Assembly (NCBI GenBank): GCA_035548515.1
Contig: DASZSW010000037.1
Location: forward strand, 124,001-188,000
DNA from: DASZQY01 sp035548515
Lineage (GTDB): Bacteria; Pseudomonadota; Alphaproteobacteria; Rhizobiales; Kaistiaceae
DNA: 64,000 nucleotides
Direction of reading: 5' to 3'
The notes below the pieces were generated by a model. It did not search any database. It had not been told where the DNA came from and saw only the letters and a program-made list of their open reading frames with translations. Of this stretch, positions 26,928-35,889 are shown in pieces; positions within the stretch are counted from its first letter, which is position 1; every line of letters begins with the position of its first letter. Both the position numbers and the translations under genes were made by a program.

Positions 26928-27263
26928 TCAGAAGCTGCCGTTCAGCCGCACCCGGCCGATGGTCTCGCCGGCACCATTGCCGACCGCATCGGTGGCCGTG
27001 CCGATCAGCGTGTTGCCGGACGCCGTCTTGGTCGTCTGCTTGGCGGTGTTGTCCCAATAGACCCGGTCGCCCGGCGACCAGGCTTGCGAACCGACCTTGG
27101 TCAAGTCGAACACGCCGACGAGCGCTGCCTCGATGGCCGCACCGCTGAGCGCCGCGCCAGTCGCGACGCCGAAGATGGAACCGACCAGGAGGCCGTCACC
27201 CGAGTTCACGTCGTAGGGCGCGGTGAGCGTGATGGTGTTGCCGGGCTGGATGTAGTTCTTCAT
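26928..27263 (-). CDS. DUF2190 capsid protein (decoration/stabilisation)
   Basis: 111 aa, typical DUF2190: YIQPGNTITLTAPYDVNSGD at the start and DRVYWDNTAKQTTKT later. Members are small beta-rich proteins encoded directly after the major capsid gene, and some decorate the capsid. ATG 27263 is the natural start; the frame extends upstream only into non-coding and capsid sequence. It follows the capsid fusion gene by 73 bp. Confidence 0.85.
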   Translation of the reverse strand: MKNYIQPGNTITLTAPYDVNSGDGLLVGSIFGVATGAALSGAAIEAALVGVFDLTKVGSQAWSPGDRVYWDNTAKQTTKTASGNTLIGTATDAVGNGAGETIGRVRLNGSF

Positions 27264-27336
27264 TGCGAGATGTCCTTCTAAAATGACGAAGGGCGGCCCT
27301 TGGCCGCCCGTCTCGTCAGACCGATGATGGTGTGGA

Positions 27337-29379
27337 TTACGCGCCAGCGTTCTTGTAGAGGCCGCGCCAGTCGATCGCCTTCGCCCCGAAATCGAGCCGG
27401 CACTTGATCTCGACGCCGTCGACATCGAAGCCGTTGCGGGTCTCGATGTAGGCGCCCTGCTGGCCTTCGAGGTAAGCGTACTCGACAGTGTCGATCTGAG
27501 CCGGGCTTGCGGCGAGGTACCACGCCGTCAGGCTGACGGCGTCGAGACGCGGCTCGGAGATCGGCGTCAGCGTCCGGATCGATTGCGGAACAACGTCGCC
27601 GGTCTTGGCCGGGACGAGGTTCTGGGCGACCAGCTGCTCGGCGGCGAGTTCGAGCGACGCCGGCACGACCAGATAGGCGGGGCGGATGTTCAGCACCGTC
27701 TTCTTGTCGAGGCCGGTCTGCTTGGCCATCGAAGCGCGGCCCTCGCCGACGCTGGTGACGCTCAGGGCCGCGCCGGTGCCGGCGAGGTTCTTGTGCGTGG
27801 CATGGAAGAGCGCCACGCCATCCGCCATCGCCGCATTCGCAGTGATGATCGCCCAGACGACATCGCTCTCCAGCGTCGCGATGGCCGTGCCGTACATGGC
27901 CGGGATACGGGTGAAGGCGTCAAGATCGTCGTTGATCAGCACCTGACGGGTGACGCCGACCACACGGCCATAGGTCTCGATGCGGTAGCTTTCCTTCGAC
28001 TCGGCGATGGTGCCGCGCTTGAACTCGCCGCTCTCATTGACCTTCAGGAGTTGCGGCGCCTCGCCGATCTGCACCCGGTTCATGGCCTTGAAGTCGGTGG
28101 CAAGCACCTGCCGGCAGAAGGGCACGAAGGTGCGCGGGTAGACCTCGTAAGCCTGCCGCAGGGTCTTGTTGGTGACCGCCGACAGCACCTCGGGGAAATC
28201 AGAGGTCGAGTGCAGCGCCCGGGTGGCGATCTCGTCACGCGAGAAGCCGCGGACATTGACGCCGGCCGATCCCAGGAACTCGCGGGCAAGCTCCAGGAGC
28301 GTCATGCCGCGATATTCGCGGGCGGGCTCTGAGAGCTGGAAGAGAGTCGGGCTGTAGCGGTGGAGAAGCGCGTTCGCCACAGCGTCGCGGCGGGTGACGC
28401 GCTCGTCACGACCGCCGAGCGGCACCGAGACATGCGGGAACGTCCGCGTCCGCTCGGAATTCTCGGCGACCTTGTCGAGAATGACCCGGCGTGCCTCGTC
28501 GATGCCGACGCCACGGGACACCAGGTCCTCGGCCATCGTCCGCTCCAGTCCGAGGCGAGCGGCAAGGTCGTAGATGGTGCCGACGCGGGCACGTTCGGTC
28601 TCCTGGGCACGAGCGATCAACGCTTCGGTCTCCGCGGAAGGCCCGGGCTGGCGCATCTCGATCACCGGAGCCGCAGCCTCGGCAGCGCGTTCGGCCGATC
28701 GGGTGCGCTTACCGCTGTTCGTCTCCTTCAAAGGAGGCACGGGCGGCGCCTCATCCTCGACCTCGGTTGCCGGCGTGGCCGGCGCGTTGTCGGTCTTATC
28801 CATAGGTAGGTTCCTTGCGTTCGGGGCGTCGTCCCGGATGACGACGCAGGGCATGACGGGATCAACCGCGCGGAAGCCGGCCGCCGGATCGGCCCCAACC
28901 GGGACCGCGGAGATTTCAAAAGGGGTCCAGTCGACCGCCCGCCAAAGCTCGGGACTGTTGGCAGGCTTCGAGATTTCGTAGCGCTGGACCTGGTAGCCGA
29001 TCGACACCGCGCGGATGTGCCCGTCCCGGATGTCGGTCCAGATCGGCGCGACATCCTCGCGGTCACTGAAGCGGACACGGGCGACGCCTCGACCGTTTTC
29101 GATCCGCGCCGTCCCCGGCACGACCGAGCCGATCACGGATTCGAGCGCGAAACGGTTATGAACCTTGAGGAGCGGCGCGCCGCCGTTCAATCGTTCGAGG
29201 CGCACATGGCCCGGGTCCATGCTCAGCTCTTCGTCGAACGGCTCGCCGAAGAAGGGCTGGCGTCGGACCCGAGCACCCGTCGACCAAACGACGTCGATTG
29301 AGCGGTCACTCTCTTCGATGGTCGCGGGCAATAGGTCAGCGGCCCGCCTGAAGGCGGGTAGTTCAATTGTATCGCGCAT
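27337..29379 (-). CDS. Prohead protease / major capsid protein fusion
   Basis: 680 aa. Residues 1-190 are an HK97/Mu-type prohead protease with candidate catalytic His74 (LLKVHNRFALES) and Ser126 (IRAVSIGYQV). Residues about 190-330 are an acidic, Pro/Glu-rich linker that probably acts as a scaffolding part. Residues about 330-680 are a Mu gpT-like major capsid protein (MYGTAIATLESDVVWAIIT, then LVVPASLELAA). The fusion implies that the protease must cut itself away from the capsid subunit during maturation. It is known as a fused type in several prophages. It is a central head gene, between portal and DUF2190. Confidence 0.92.
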   Translation of the reverse strand: MRDTIELPAFRRAADLLPATIEESDRSIDVVWSTGARVRRQPFFGEPFDEELSMDPGHVRLERLNGGAPLLKVHNRFALESVIGSVVPGTARIENGRGVARVRFSDREDVAPIWTDIRDGHIRAVSIGYQVQRYEISKPANSPELWRAVDWTPFEISAVPVGADPAAGFRAVDPVMPCVVIRDDAPNARNLPMDKTDNAPATPATEVEDEAPPVPPLKETNSGKRTRSAERAAEAAAPVIEMRQPGPSAETEALIARAQETERARVGTIYDLAARLGLERTMAEDLVSRGVGIDEARRVILDKVAENSERTRTFPHVSVPLGGRDERVTRRDAVANALLHRYSPTLFQLSEPAREYRGMTLLELAREFLGSAGVNVRGFSRDEIATRALHSTSDFPEVLSAVTNKTLRQAYEVYPRTFVPFCRQVLATDFKAMNRVQIGEAPQLLKVNESGEFKRGTIAESKESYRIETYGRVVGVTRQVLINDDLDAFTRIPAMYGTAIATLESDVVWAIITANAAMADGVALFHATHKNLAGTGAALSVTSVGEGRASMAKQTGLDKKTVLNIRPAYLVVPASLELAAEQLVAQNLVPAKTGDVVPQSIRTLTPISEPRLDAVSLTAWYLAASPAQIDTVEYAYLEGQQGAYIETRNGFDVDGVEIKCRLDFGAKAIDWRGLYKNAGA

Positions 29380-29447
29380 TGGGGTTACGCTGTCCTATCG
29401 GGCAAGAGCGGAACTAGGCACCGCAAGGTTGGAAATGGGGAACGGTT

Positions 29448-30326
29448 GTGACCGACGCAGAAAGATTGATGGCTGGATACATACCGGCCGTGTCAGTCGC
29501 GCCATTTGCCGTCGCCCCGGAGCGGGCCCAGGAACTCAACGACGTGATCTTCAAGCGAGTCCCTTGGATTCTCGATTTCGCCGTCGGTCAGAACCGAACG
29601 ACGTTCATCGCTTACTCCTCCAAACAGCTGCTGGAGGCACGCTTTTTTGCTCTGCTCAGCCTTTGGGCCTCGGCAAACGCGGCACTCTTGTTCGCGAGCG
29701 AGATGATGGAGGCTACCCGTAACGGCAGGAGAGCTGTCAGCGCGGCACTAGGCTCTCCCGCCGCAGAAGCCCTACGATTCGTCGCGGTAGCCAAGGAACT
29801 TTTGCGCGATCCTAGCGCCACCTGGCCCGCCGACCTTGCCCTTCCCGACCCACACGCCGAAATCGAGACTCATGCATGGTATGTCAACCAGCTGTTCTTG
29901 GCCGCGACCGCGTGGGTGCTCCTTCACGAAATTGCCCATGTTCATCTCGGCCATGAGGAGACAACCATCGCCGAGATTCGGATACGACAGGAGCGCGAGG
30001 CGGACGAATGGGCGACTCGATGGGTGCTTGAACAAGCTCCCGAGGACCTAAGGCGAGAATTTCGTTCGGTAGCGTGCGCCACTGGTCTCGCGTGGATAGG
30101 GCTCGGCGATGAAATCCAACGCGGTTTGACTACGCATCCTCACGCCTCTCAGCGGCTCACCGCATGCAGTAGCTTTTTCCCCTCTGCGGATTTGAGCCCA
30201 GCCCTAGAGATGGCAGGGCACATTGTGAAGGCGTTCTTCAATCCGCATGCTCCAATGCCCGATTCTGAACATCCGTCCGAAGCGTTCGACCGCATTTTGC
30301 ATTGGTACCGCGACGCTTCGCGGTGA
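29448..30326 (+). CDS. Lit-like (peptidase U49) metallopeptidase, putative phage-exclusion protein
   Basis: 292 aa, close to the length of E. coli Lit (about 297). It has a zinc-protease motif HEIAH at residues 160-164, followed by HLGHEE and a downstream Glu-rich helix (QEREADEWATRWVLEQ) that offers the third ligand. A hydrophobic helix precedes the motif (LFLAATAWVLL). Lit of the e14 prophage cleaves EF-Tu when a T4 capsid peptide is present, which aborts infection. This gene is the only plus-strand gene between capsid and portal, with its own GTG start (GGGGAA upstream), so it is an independently expressed moron. The Lit assignment is by motif, length and context; the target is unknown. 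Confidence 0.75.
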   Translation: MTDAERLMAGYIPAVSVAPFAVAPERAQELNDVIFKRVPWILDFAVGQNRTTFIAYSSKQLLEARFFALLSLWASANAALLFASEMMEATRNGRRAVSAALGSPAAEALRFVAVAKELLRDPSATWPADLALPDPHAEIETHAWYVNQLFLAATAWVLLHEIAHVHLGHEETTIAEIRIRQEREADEWATRWVLEQAPEDLRREFRSVACATGLAWIGLGDEIQRGLTTHPHASQRLTACSSFFPSADLSPALEMAGHIVKAFFNPHAPMPDSEHPSEAFDRILHWYRDASR

Positions 30327-30329
30327 CCA

Positions 30330-31826
30330 CTAATCCGTCGCAGGGCCAGACACAGTCGTCTCGGCCTGCATCACGCCGGTCTTGGTGACCTTGCGCGGAT
30401 CGCTGTCGAGGACGACGCCGAGCGCATCGAGTTTGGCGTTCATCGCGGCGATCTCCGCGAGCACCGCATCCGGGTTATGGCCCTGCCGGGCGATGGCTTG
30501 CGCTAGAGTCATGGTGCCCGACCGCATTGCAAGAAGATCGGCCATCGCGTCTTTCAGCGGATCAACTGCCTCGAAGCGCGGCGGCGACCATTGAACGGGA
30601 ACGGTCGGCGAGCGAAGCCGCCCGGCTGCCCACGCCTGCGCCGTGAACCAGTCCCAGACCGGCTGGCAGAACACCGGCACGAAGATCTGCCACTGCACCG
30701 CGTCGATCAGCCGGCGGAATTCGACGAGCCCCGCCCGGATCGAGGAATAGTTGACCTGACTGAGGTCACCGGTCAGCAGCTCGTAAGGCAGCCGGAAGCC
30801 GGCCGCGATGATGTGCAGCTGCGCTCGCAGCCATTCGGCGACACCGGCGCTCGTCGCCGGCTGATTGAATTTGATGTCCTTGCCGCCGCGGGCATAGGCG
30901 ATGAGCCCGGGCTCGAATTGCTCCACACGGTTGCCATCGGCGTCGACCACCGATGGCGCGACACCCTGCTCGGCCTCGTCGGCGCCGAGCACGATGCCGA
31001 CGACGCAGGCTTCGGTCTTCTTGCGGACCAGTTCGGCTTGCGTCCAGTCGTCGAGATCGCGGAGCGCCCGCATAACCGGCGTGCCCCAGGGGACACCGCG
31101 AACCTGCGCCCGCTGCTTCTCGTAGAGATGCAGGACATCGGTCGCGGGCACCGCCAGGCTGTCGAACCGCAGCCGCGACGAGACGACAGCGTTTCCCGGA
31201 TGCTGCGCGTGCAGCCAATACGCCCGGCGCCGGCCGATCGTGTCGAACTCGATTCCCTGGACAATGCGCCCGCCATCGGCGAGATCGCCGTTCCTTGCGG
31301 CGTCCAGCATGTCCGCTTCTAGGAGCTGAACCTGCAGCGGCACGTCCAGCCCATCGCCCGGACGCCGTGGCCGGCGGCGGAGCAGCACTTCCCCCGCCTC
31401 GATCATCTGCCGGCAGGCGAGGGTCTGCAGCCCGAAGAAATCCAGCTGCCCATCCGCATCGCAGCGGGTGGACCAGTTCTCCCAAAGCTTATTCACCTCC
31501 GCGTCAAGGCGGTCGTCGCCGGTCGCGGCACGCGGAATGATCCCCGCGCCGACGATATTGTTGACCAGCACCGACACCGCCTTGGCGGCATGCGGATTGT
31601 TGCGGACGAGATCGCGCATGCGATCCCGCAGAAGACCCCCGGCAACGGCAATCTCGGCATCCGCCGAAGTCCCGGCCGCACGCCAGCCATCCGTGCGTCG
31701 GCCCTTGGCCGCGCCATCATAGGCGCGAGTCAGAGCCGCGAAGCTCTGCCGGGCGAGGACGCGCCGCAGCCCGGCTCGCGGTGCGACCGTGCCGATCGCC
31801 CGATCGAGCCAGCTCACGTCCGCCAT
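30330..31826 (-). CDS. Lambda-type portal protein
   Basis: 498 aa portal of the lambda gpB family (RDLVRNNPHAAKAVSVLVNN, ending GAGI, then WENWSTRCDADGQLDFFGLQ and the LYEKQRAQVRGVPWGTPVM loop). It forms the dodecameric DNA gate at the capsid vertex. ATG 31826 overlaps the stop of the gpW-like gene. Its 3' end lies 3 bp from the convergent Lit-like gene. Confidence 0.93.
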   Translation of the reverse strand: MADVSWLDRAIGTVAPRAGLRRVLARQSFAALTRAYDGAAKGRRTDGWRAAGTSADAEIAVAGGLLRDRMRDLVRNNPHAAKAVSVLVNNIVGAGIIPRAATGDDRLDAEVNKLWENWSTRCDADGQLDFFGLQTLACRQMIEAGEVLLRRRPRRPGDGLDVPLQVQLLEADMLDAARNGDLADGGRIVQGIEFDTIGRRRAYWLHAQHPGNAVVSSRLRFDSLAVPATDVLHLYEKQRAQVRGVPWGTPVMRALRDLDDWTQAELVRKKTEACVVGIVLGADEAEQGVAPSVVDADGNRVEQFEPGLIAYARGGKDIKFNQPATSAGVAEWLRAQLHIIAAGFRLPYELLTGDLSQVNYSSIRAGLVEFRRLIDAVQWQIFVPVFCQPVWDWFTAQAWAAGRLRSPTVPVQWSPPRFEAVDPLKDAMADLLAMRSGTMTLAQAIARQGHNPDAVLAEIAAMNAKLDALGVVLDSDPRKVTKTGVMQAETTVSGPATD

Positions 31827-32044
31827 CAGCCGTCGCCGCGCGAGAAACCGGCGAAGCCAGCGCGCGGGAGCGGCGAAGGCGTCGCCGCAGCGATTTCGCG
31901 CTCGATTGTCCGGATGCGCTTCAAAAGATCATCGGCCGAGCCGTATTCGACGCTCTTACCCTCATAGCTGACGCGGAGCGTCCCGGAGGCGAAGGCGCGC
32001 TTCAGCGCGTCGAGTTCGACATTGCTCCACGTCACTTCAGCCAT
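31826..32044 (-). CDS. gpW-like head-tail joining protein
   Basis: 72 aa starting at MAEVTWSNVELDALKRAFAS, with a short beta hairpin (GTLRVSYEGKSVEYGS) and a C-terminal helix, the gpW pattern. It fits between terminase and portal as in lambda. ATG 32044 overlaps the terminase stop (32032) by 13 bp; the stop overlaps the portal start. An in-frame ATG at 32065 would overlap the terminase more. Confidence 0.8.
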   Translation of the reverse strand: MAEVTWSNVELDALKRAFASGTLRVSYEGKSVEYGSADDLLKRIRTIEREIAAATPSPLPRAGFAGFSRGDG

Positions 32045-34050
32045 CCCTTGTCGACGGTCAGCCAATCCGAACGGCGCTTGCCGCCCTCTACTGGAACTCG
32101 CGCGAGCACGCCGGCCGGCACCGCTGCGTCGCCGTGCTGCGTTTGCGTTACGTCGTCAGGCTGCGGCCCGACTTGGTCTTCGAGATCCCGCCACTTCTCA
32201 TCGGACCAGCGATCGGCGCCGACGATCCAGGCAGCGGCACGGGCGTAGACCCGGCAGTCGAGAACCTCGTTGCGCTCACGCAGCTTCTGCCATTCGAGGC
32301 GCTGGAAGCCGCGACGCGTCTTGACCGTCACCAACTGCTCGGCGACGAGCTGCTTGATCCACTCCGCCTCGCAGCCGTGCGGCAAGTGGATGTAACCGGC
32401 CGGATTGCGGGCACCCCCGGCGATCTCATCGTCGGTCGGCCACAAGAGCCGCAGAAACCTGTAAGTCTCGGTCTTGAAAGTGGCGACCGCGACCGTCCAC
32501 AGCCGCGCTCCGCGGCGAACTTTCCGGCCACTCTCGGTCGCGTCGACGTAGCTCGGGCCGGTGATCGGCGCCGCGCGATTGAAGCCTTCGACACCCTTGA
32601 CCGGCGCCACCTGCGCGAAACCGGCGGATCGCGCCCACGCATAGACCGCAGGCGCCTCGTAGCCGGTGTCGATGCCGAGCTTGGCGAGACCGAGTCGGGC
32701 GCCGTGGGCATGCGGCCAGGTCTGGTCGAGGAGCTGCGAAAGGTGGCCCCACGTCGCGGCGTGCTCGGGGCCGCCGTCGATGACGATGTGATCGACGAGC
32801 CAGCTTTCGAGGCCGCGACCCCAAGCCCAGACGGAAACCTCGATGCGGTCCTTCTGGACGTCGGCGCCGGCCGTCAGGAACAGCCCGCCGCTCGGCACCG
32901 TGCCGACCAGCCACTCTTCCCGCCGCTCATACAGGCGCTGCCAGTCGGGCGCCTCGCCGGTCTCGATCCACGTCTCGCCGAGGACACCATTCTTGAAGCT
33001 GCGCTTGGCCTCGTCGGTCGTCGCCGCCTCCCACATGCGGGCAATGTCGGTCCACGAGAACCATCCGACCGGCGAATAGAGTGCCGAAAGATGGAAGCCG
33101 ATGGTGCCGCTGTCTCCCGCTTGCCCGGTTGCCCGCCACTCGCCGGCCTGAAGGAGCGCCGTCTTGTGGTGCTCCTCGATCGCGCCGTCGCAGCCCTCGC
33201 AAAGGTAATGCGCCGTCTCGGGCTTGCCTTTGTCCCAGCGGAGCCGCTCGAAGCGGAGCCACTGGCGATGCTCGCAATGCGGACAGGCGACGAAGAAGCG
33301 GCGCTGGTCGGATGCCTCGTATTCGCGCTCGATGCGCGAGATGCCGTGGATCGTCGGGGTCGACGCCAGAAAGACCTTCGACCGCCACGAGAAGGTACGG
33401 GTCCGTGCCTCGGCGAGCGCAACCGGATCGCCTTCCTCGTCGGCCGAGGGCGGATAGGCATCGACCTCGTCCAGAAACAGATAGCGCGCCGGCATCGAAC
33501 GAAGGCCGACGGCGCTGTTGGCCCCGGTGATGACCAGGAGTCCTGCCGGGAACTCCTTCGACAGCATGGTGTTGCCGGCGTCGCGCGAGCGCGCCGGCTT
33601 GACCCGATCGCGAAGCGCCGGACTCTCGGCGATCAGCGGATCGATGCGTTGCCGCGAGAAGCGTTTGGCGAGTTCGACGGTCGGCTGGACCGACAGCATC
33701 GGCCCGGGCGCATGGTGGATGACGTAGCCGATCCAGTTGTTGCCAGCCTCGGTGGCGCCCACCTGCGCCGCCTTCATGAACACGACCCGCCGCGCTGCAT
33801 TTGCCGGCGACAGCGCGTCCATGATCGCGCGCATGTAGGGCGTGCGATCCGTCCGGTAGCGGCCTGGTTCCGCCGAAGCCCGCGGGCTCAGGATGCGATG
33901 GCGGTCGGCCCATTCGGAGACCGTCAGCGTCGGATCGGGCGTCAGACCGTCGCGCCATGATCCCCGCAGCTCGTCGGCGCCCTCAAAGGCGAAGAGATCA
34001 GCGAAACTCGGGTCGGACCTTGGGAAGCTCGGCGAGGTGAGCGCGGACAT
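32032..34050 (-). CDS. Phage terminase large subunit (GpA family)
   Basis: 672 aa, full length for the lambda GpA family. The packaging ATPase part has a Walker A variant (KAAQVGATEAGNNW) and a Walker B (YLFLDEVDAYP). The zinc-like CPHCEHRQWLRF and CEGC pairs and a C-terminal nuclease-type region follow. It cuts and translocates DNA into the head. Its start overlaps the small subunit gene by 53 bp. The GpA type differs from the terminase of RcGTA, so the head module is lambda-like. Confidence 0.94.
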   Translation of the reverse strand: MSALTSPSFPRSDPSFADLFAFEGADELRGSWRDGLTPDPTLTVSEWADRHRILSPRASAEPGRYRTDRTPYMRAIMDALSPANAARRVVFMKAAQVGATEAGNNWIGYVIHHAPGPMLSVQPTVELAKRFSRQRIDPLIAESPALRDRVKPARSRDAGNTMLSKEFPAGLLVITGANSAVGLRSMPARYLFLDEVDAYPPSADEEGDPVALAEARTRTFSWRSKVFLASTPTIHGISRIEREYEASDQRRFFVACPHCEHRQWLRFERLRWDKGKPETAHYLCEGCDGAIEEHHKTALLQAGEWRATGQAGDSGTIGFHLSALYSPVGWFSWTDIARMWEAATTDEAKRSFKNGVLGETWIETGEAPDWQRLYERREEWLVGTVPSGGLFLTAGADVQKDRIEVSVWAWGRGLESWLVDHIVIDGGPEHAATWGHLSQLLDQTWPHAHGARLGLAKLGIDTGYEAPAVYAWARSAGFAQVAPVKGVEGFNRAAPITGPSYVDATESGRKVRRGARLWTVAVATFKTETYRFLRLLWPTDDEIAGGARNPAGYIHLPHGCEAEWIKQLVAEQLVTVKTRRGFQRLEWQKLRERNEVLDCRVYARAAAWIVGADRWSDEKWRDLEDQVGPQPDDVTQTQHGDAAVPAGVLARVPVEGGKRRSDWLTVDKGWLK

Positions 34051-34561
34051 GCGTCTCCAGAATCTTCTGCATCGGATGCGCCTCCACGCCGAGTTCCGCC
34101 GCCATCAGGGCCGCGACCCGTGCCGGCCAATTGACCCAGCCGTCGCGCTCTTCGCGGGCCAGCCGAAAGACCAGCGCCGTCGCCCTCGCACGATCGACCA
34201 GTTCGCCCTTCATGCGCTGCAGGCGAAGCCGCGCCAGATGCGCCTTGGCGATCTCGTGGGCCGTGCGGGCCTGGACGAAGGTGACGTTGCCGCCAGAGGG
34301 CAGTCCCTGTTCCTTCAGCGTCTCGCGGACCGAGCCCATTGCGGCTTCGGCGACTGGCTTCAGTTTCTCGGCAGCGGGCTTAGCTTTTGCCTTGGATTTG
34401 GCCCGTCCGGGATCGGTAGAGCGCTCCCATGCCGCGTCCGCCTTGGCCGGGTCGACCGAGCCGTCCGGCTCAAGCGTGATGCGTCCCGCCTTCGCAGCCT
34501 TGAGCACGGCGACGTGGCTGACGCCGCGGGCTTTTGCGTAGGCGCGGACGGACAATCCCAT
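33998..34561 (-). CDS. Terminase small subunit-like DNA-packaging protein
   Basis: 187 aa. The N-terminal helix-turn-helix (LSVRAYAKARGVSHVAVLKA) recognises DNA, followed by a Lys/Ala-rich linker and a helical oligomerisation part (EIAKAHLARLRLQRMKGELVD). It is the Nu1-like partner of the GpA terminase. It is the first gene of the minus-strand morphogenesis operon. Its promoter should lie in 34,562-34,651. Confidence 0.85.
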   Translation of the reverse strand: MGLSVRAYAKARGVSHVAVLKAAKAGRITLEPDGSVDPAKADAAWERSTDPGRAKSKAKAKPAAEKLKPVAEAAMGSVRETLKEQGLPSGGNVTFVQARTAHEIAKAHLARLRLQRMKGELVDRARATALVFRLAREERDGWVNWPARVAALMAAELGVEAHPMQKILETHVRAHLAELPKVRPEFR

Positions 34562-34651
34562 GATCGTTCAGGGCTGAAGTAAGCAATGAAATGATGCACT
34601 TATTCGCTTGGCTCTGGGTCCGCACAGCGCATCTATGGGGCACCGAAACCG

Positions 34652-34885
34652 ATGGTGATCCCGATGCAAAACCGCCCCGACAAAAGCAAAGCCCTCGACG
34701 CCTTCATCGCGAAGAAGATCGAGATCGACGAAATGCTCGAACGCCTCGCGGCGTTCAGCGCGGACCACTTCAACGTTCATCCCGACGAGGTTCATTGGGG
34801 CCATGTCGGCACGCTTCAATCCTATGCCGATCTGCTCCGCAGGATCTCCGATGCCGCTTTCAAGGAGGGCGAGCACGCCGCCTGA
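34652..34885 (+). CDS. Small phage protein, unknown function
   Basis: 77 aa, mostly helical and charged (ALDAFIAKKIEIDEMLERLA, then HPDEVHWGHVGTLQSYADLL). No family is recognised. It is divergent from the terminase operon. ATG 34652 is used; ATG 34664 is also possible. A hairpin without T-run follows (34905-34925). The tidy codon use and the following phage gene support a real gene. Confidence 0.65.
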   Translation: MVIPMQNRPDKSKALDAFIAKKIEIDEMLERLAAFSADHFNVHPDEVHWGHVGTLQSYADLLRRISDAAFKEGEHAA

Positions 34886-34904
34886 CCTTCCGGGAAAACC
34901 CTCC

Positions 34905-34925
34905 GCCCCGACTGGCAGTCGGGGC
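34905..34925 (+). other. Hairpin downstream of the 77-aa gene
   Basis: GCCCCGAC (34905-34912) pairs with GTCGGGGC (34918-34925) around a TGGCA loop. No T-run follows. It could act as a weak terminator or as an mRNA stabiliser between the 77-aa gene and the DUF3489 gene. Confidence 0.5.
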
Positions 34926-34984
34926 TTGGGGTCGTAGAAGGCGCGCGATGGTCGCGGGCCTTCCTAACCCTGAAGGAGATTCCC

Positions 34985-35551
34985 ATGACCAAGCTTTCCG
35001 ATTCCCAACTCGTCATCCTTGGCAAGGCATGCGAGCGTCTCGATGGTGCCGTCTACCCCGTCACCACCAAGCTTAACGGCGGGGCGCTGGCCAAGGTGCT
35101 GACCAGCCTGCTCACAAAGGGCCTGATCAAAGAAGTCCGCGCCAAGCGCGACGAGACGGTCTGGCGGCAGGACGACGAGGAGCGGAATCTGACGCTCTAT
35201 GCCACTCCCGCTGCCTACAAGGCCCTCGGCATCGAGCAGGACGACGGAGGGGCGACCAATACCGCCGCGCCGCCATCGGAGCCCAAGCCAAAGCGGAGCC
35301 GAGCGGCGAAGGGCGCGAAGGCGAAGAAGGACAAGCCTGGCCGCACCCGCTCCGACAGCAAGCAGGCGCAACTGATCGCGATGCTCAAGACCGCGAAGGG
35401 CGCCAGCATCGAGGAAATCGTCAAGGCCTTCGGCTGGCAGCCGCACACCGTGCGCGGCGCCATCGCCGGGGCGCTGAAGAAGAAGCTCGGGCTCGACGTT
35501 ACCTCCGAGAAGATCGAGGGCCGTGGCCGGGTCTACCGCATCGTTGGCTAG
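34985..35551 (+). CDS. DUF3489 domain protein
   Basis: 188 aa with a strong Shine-Dalgarno AAGGAGA 5 nt before the ATG. Residues 1-75 form a winged-helix-like domain (LSDSQLVILGKACERLDG). A basic linker (KPKRSRAAKGAKAKKDKP) follows, and the C-terminal DUF3489 domain is at about residues 115-188 (QLIAMLKTAKGASIEEIVKA, GWQPHTVRGAI). The structure suggests a small DNA-binding regulator. It overlaps the convergent DUF7220 gene by 4 bp. Confidence 0.85.
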   Translation: MTKLSDSQLVILGKACERLDGAVYPVTTKLNGGALAKVLTSLLTKGLIKEVRAKRDETVWRQDDEERNLTLYATPAAYKALGIEQDDGGATNTAAPPSEPKPKRSRAAKGAKAKKDKPGRTRSDSKQAQLIAMLKTAKGASIEEIVKAFGWQPHTVRGAIAGALKKKLGLDVTSEKIEGRGRVYRIVG

Positions 35552-35808
35552 TCGACTTCCGACGTACGATCATCCGCCGCCCTTAACCGGGCGGCGGTTT
35601 CTCGTTCGGCGCGCCGAATGCGGAGCGTCTCGAAGAGGCGCCGCAGGGTAAAGCTCCGCACAATCGAGACCGCCGTGAAGATCGCTCCGATCTCCAGCGT
35701 CACGCCGATCGACATCCACAGGCCGAACAACGGGAAGACGACCGCCTGCGTCACCACGGCCATGACGTACCCGGCAGCGACATTGGCGGAGGCTTCGACA
35801 AGCGACAT
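35548..35808 (-). CDS. DUF7220-like small membrane protein
   Basis: 86 aa with two hydrophobic segments (residues about 10-30 and 32-50: GYVMAVVTQAVVFPLFGLWM and SIGVTLEIGAIFTAVSIV) and a basic Arg-rich cytosolic tail. ATG 35808 (MSLVEASANVAAG) is chosen over a much longer open frame. Such proteins are common in alphaproteobacterial prophages; the function is unknown. Two membrane segments would fit a small holin-like role, but this is only speculation. Confidence 0.72.
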   Translation of the reverse strand: MSLVEASANVAAGYVMAVVTQAVVFPLFGLWMSIGVTLEIGAIFTAVSIVRSFTLRRLFETLRIRRAERETAARLRAADDRTSEVD

Positions 35809-35889
35809 GGTTCTGGATTGCCTGTTCGGTTGACAGTCGTGCATGGGCATGCCGAGTTGTCGGTTGGGCTGAATTCGCCGAGCGTTGCG

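Noticed and set aside
32134..33960. 608-codon plus-strand open frame opposite the large terminase
   Set aside because: Shadow of the terminase gene with Arg/Asp-rich composition; no recognisable motif.
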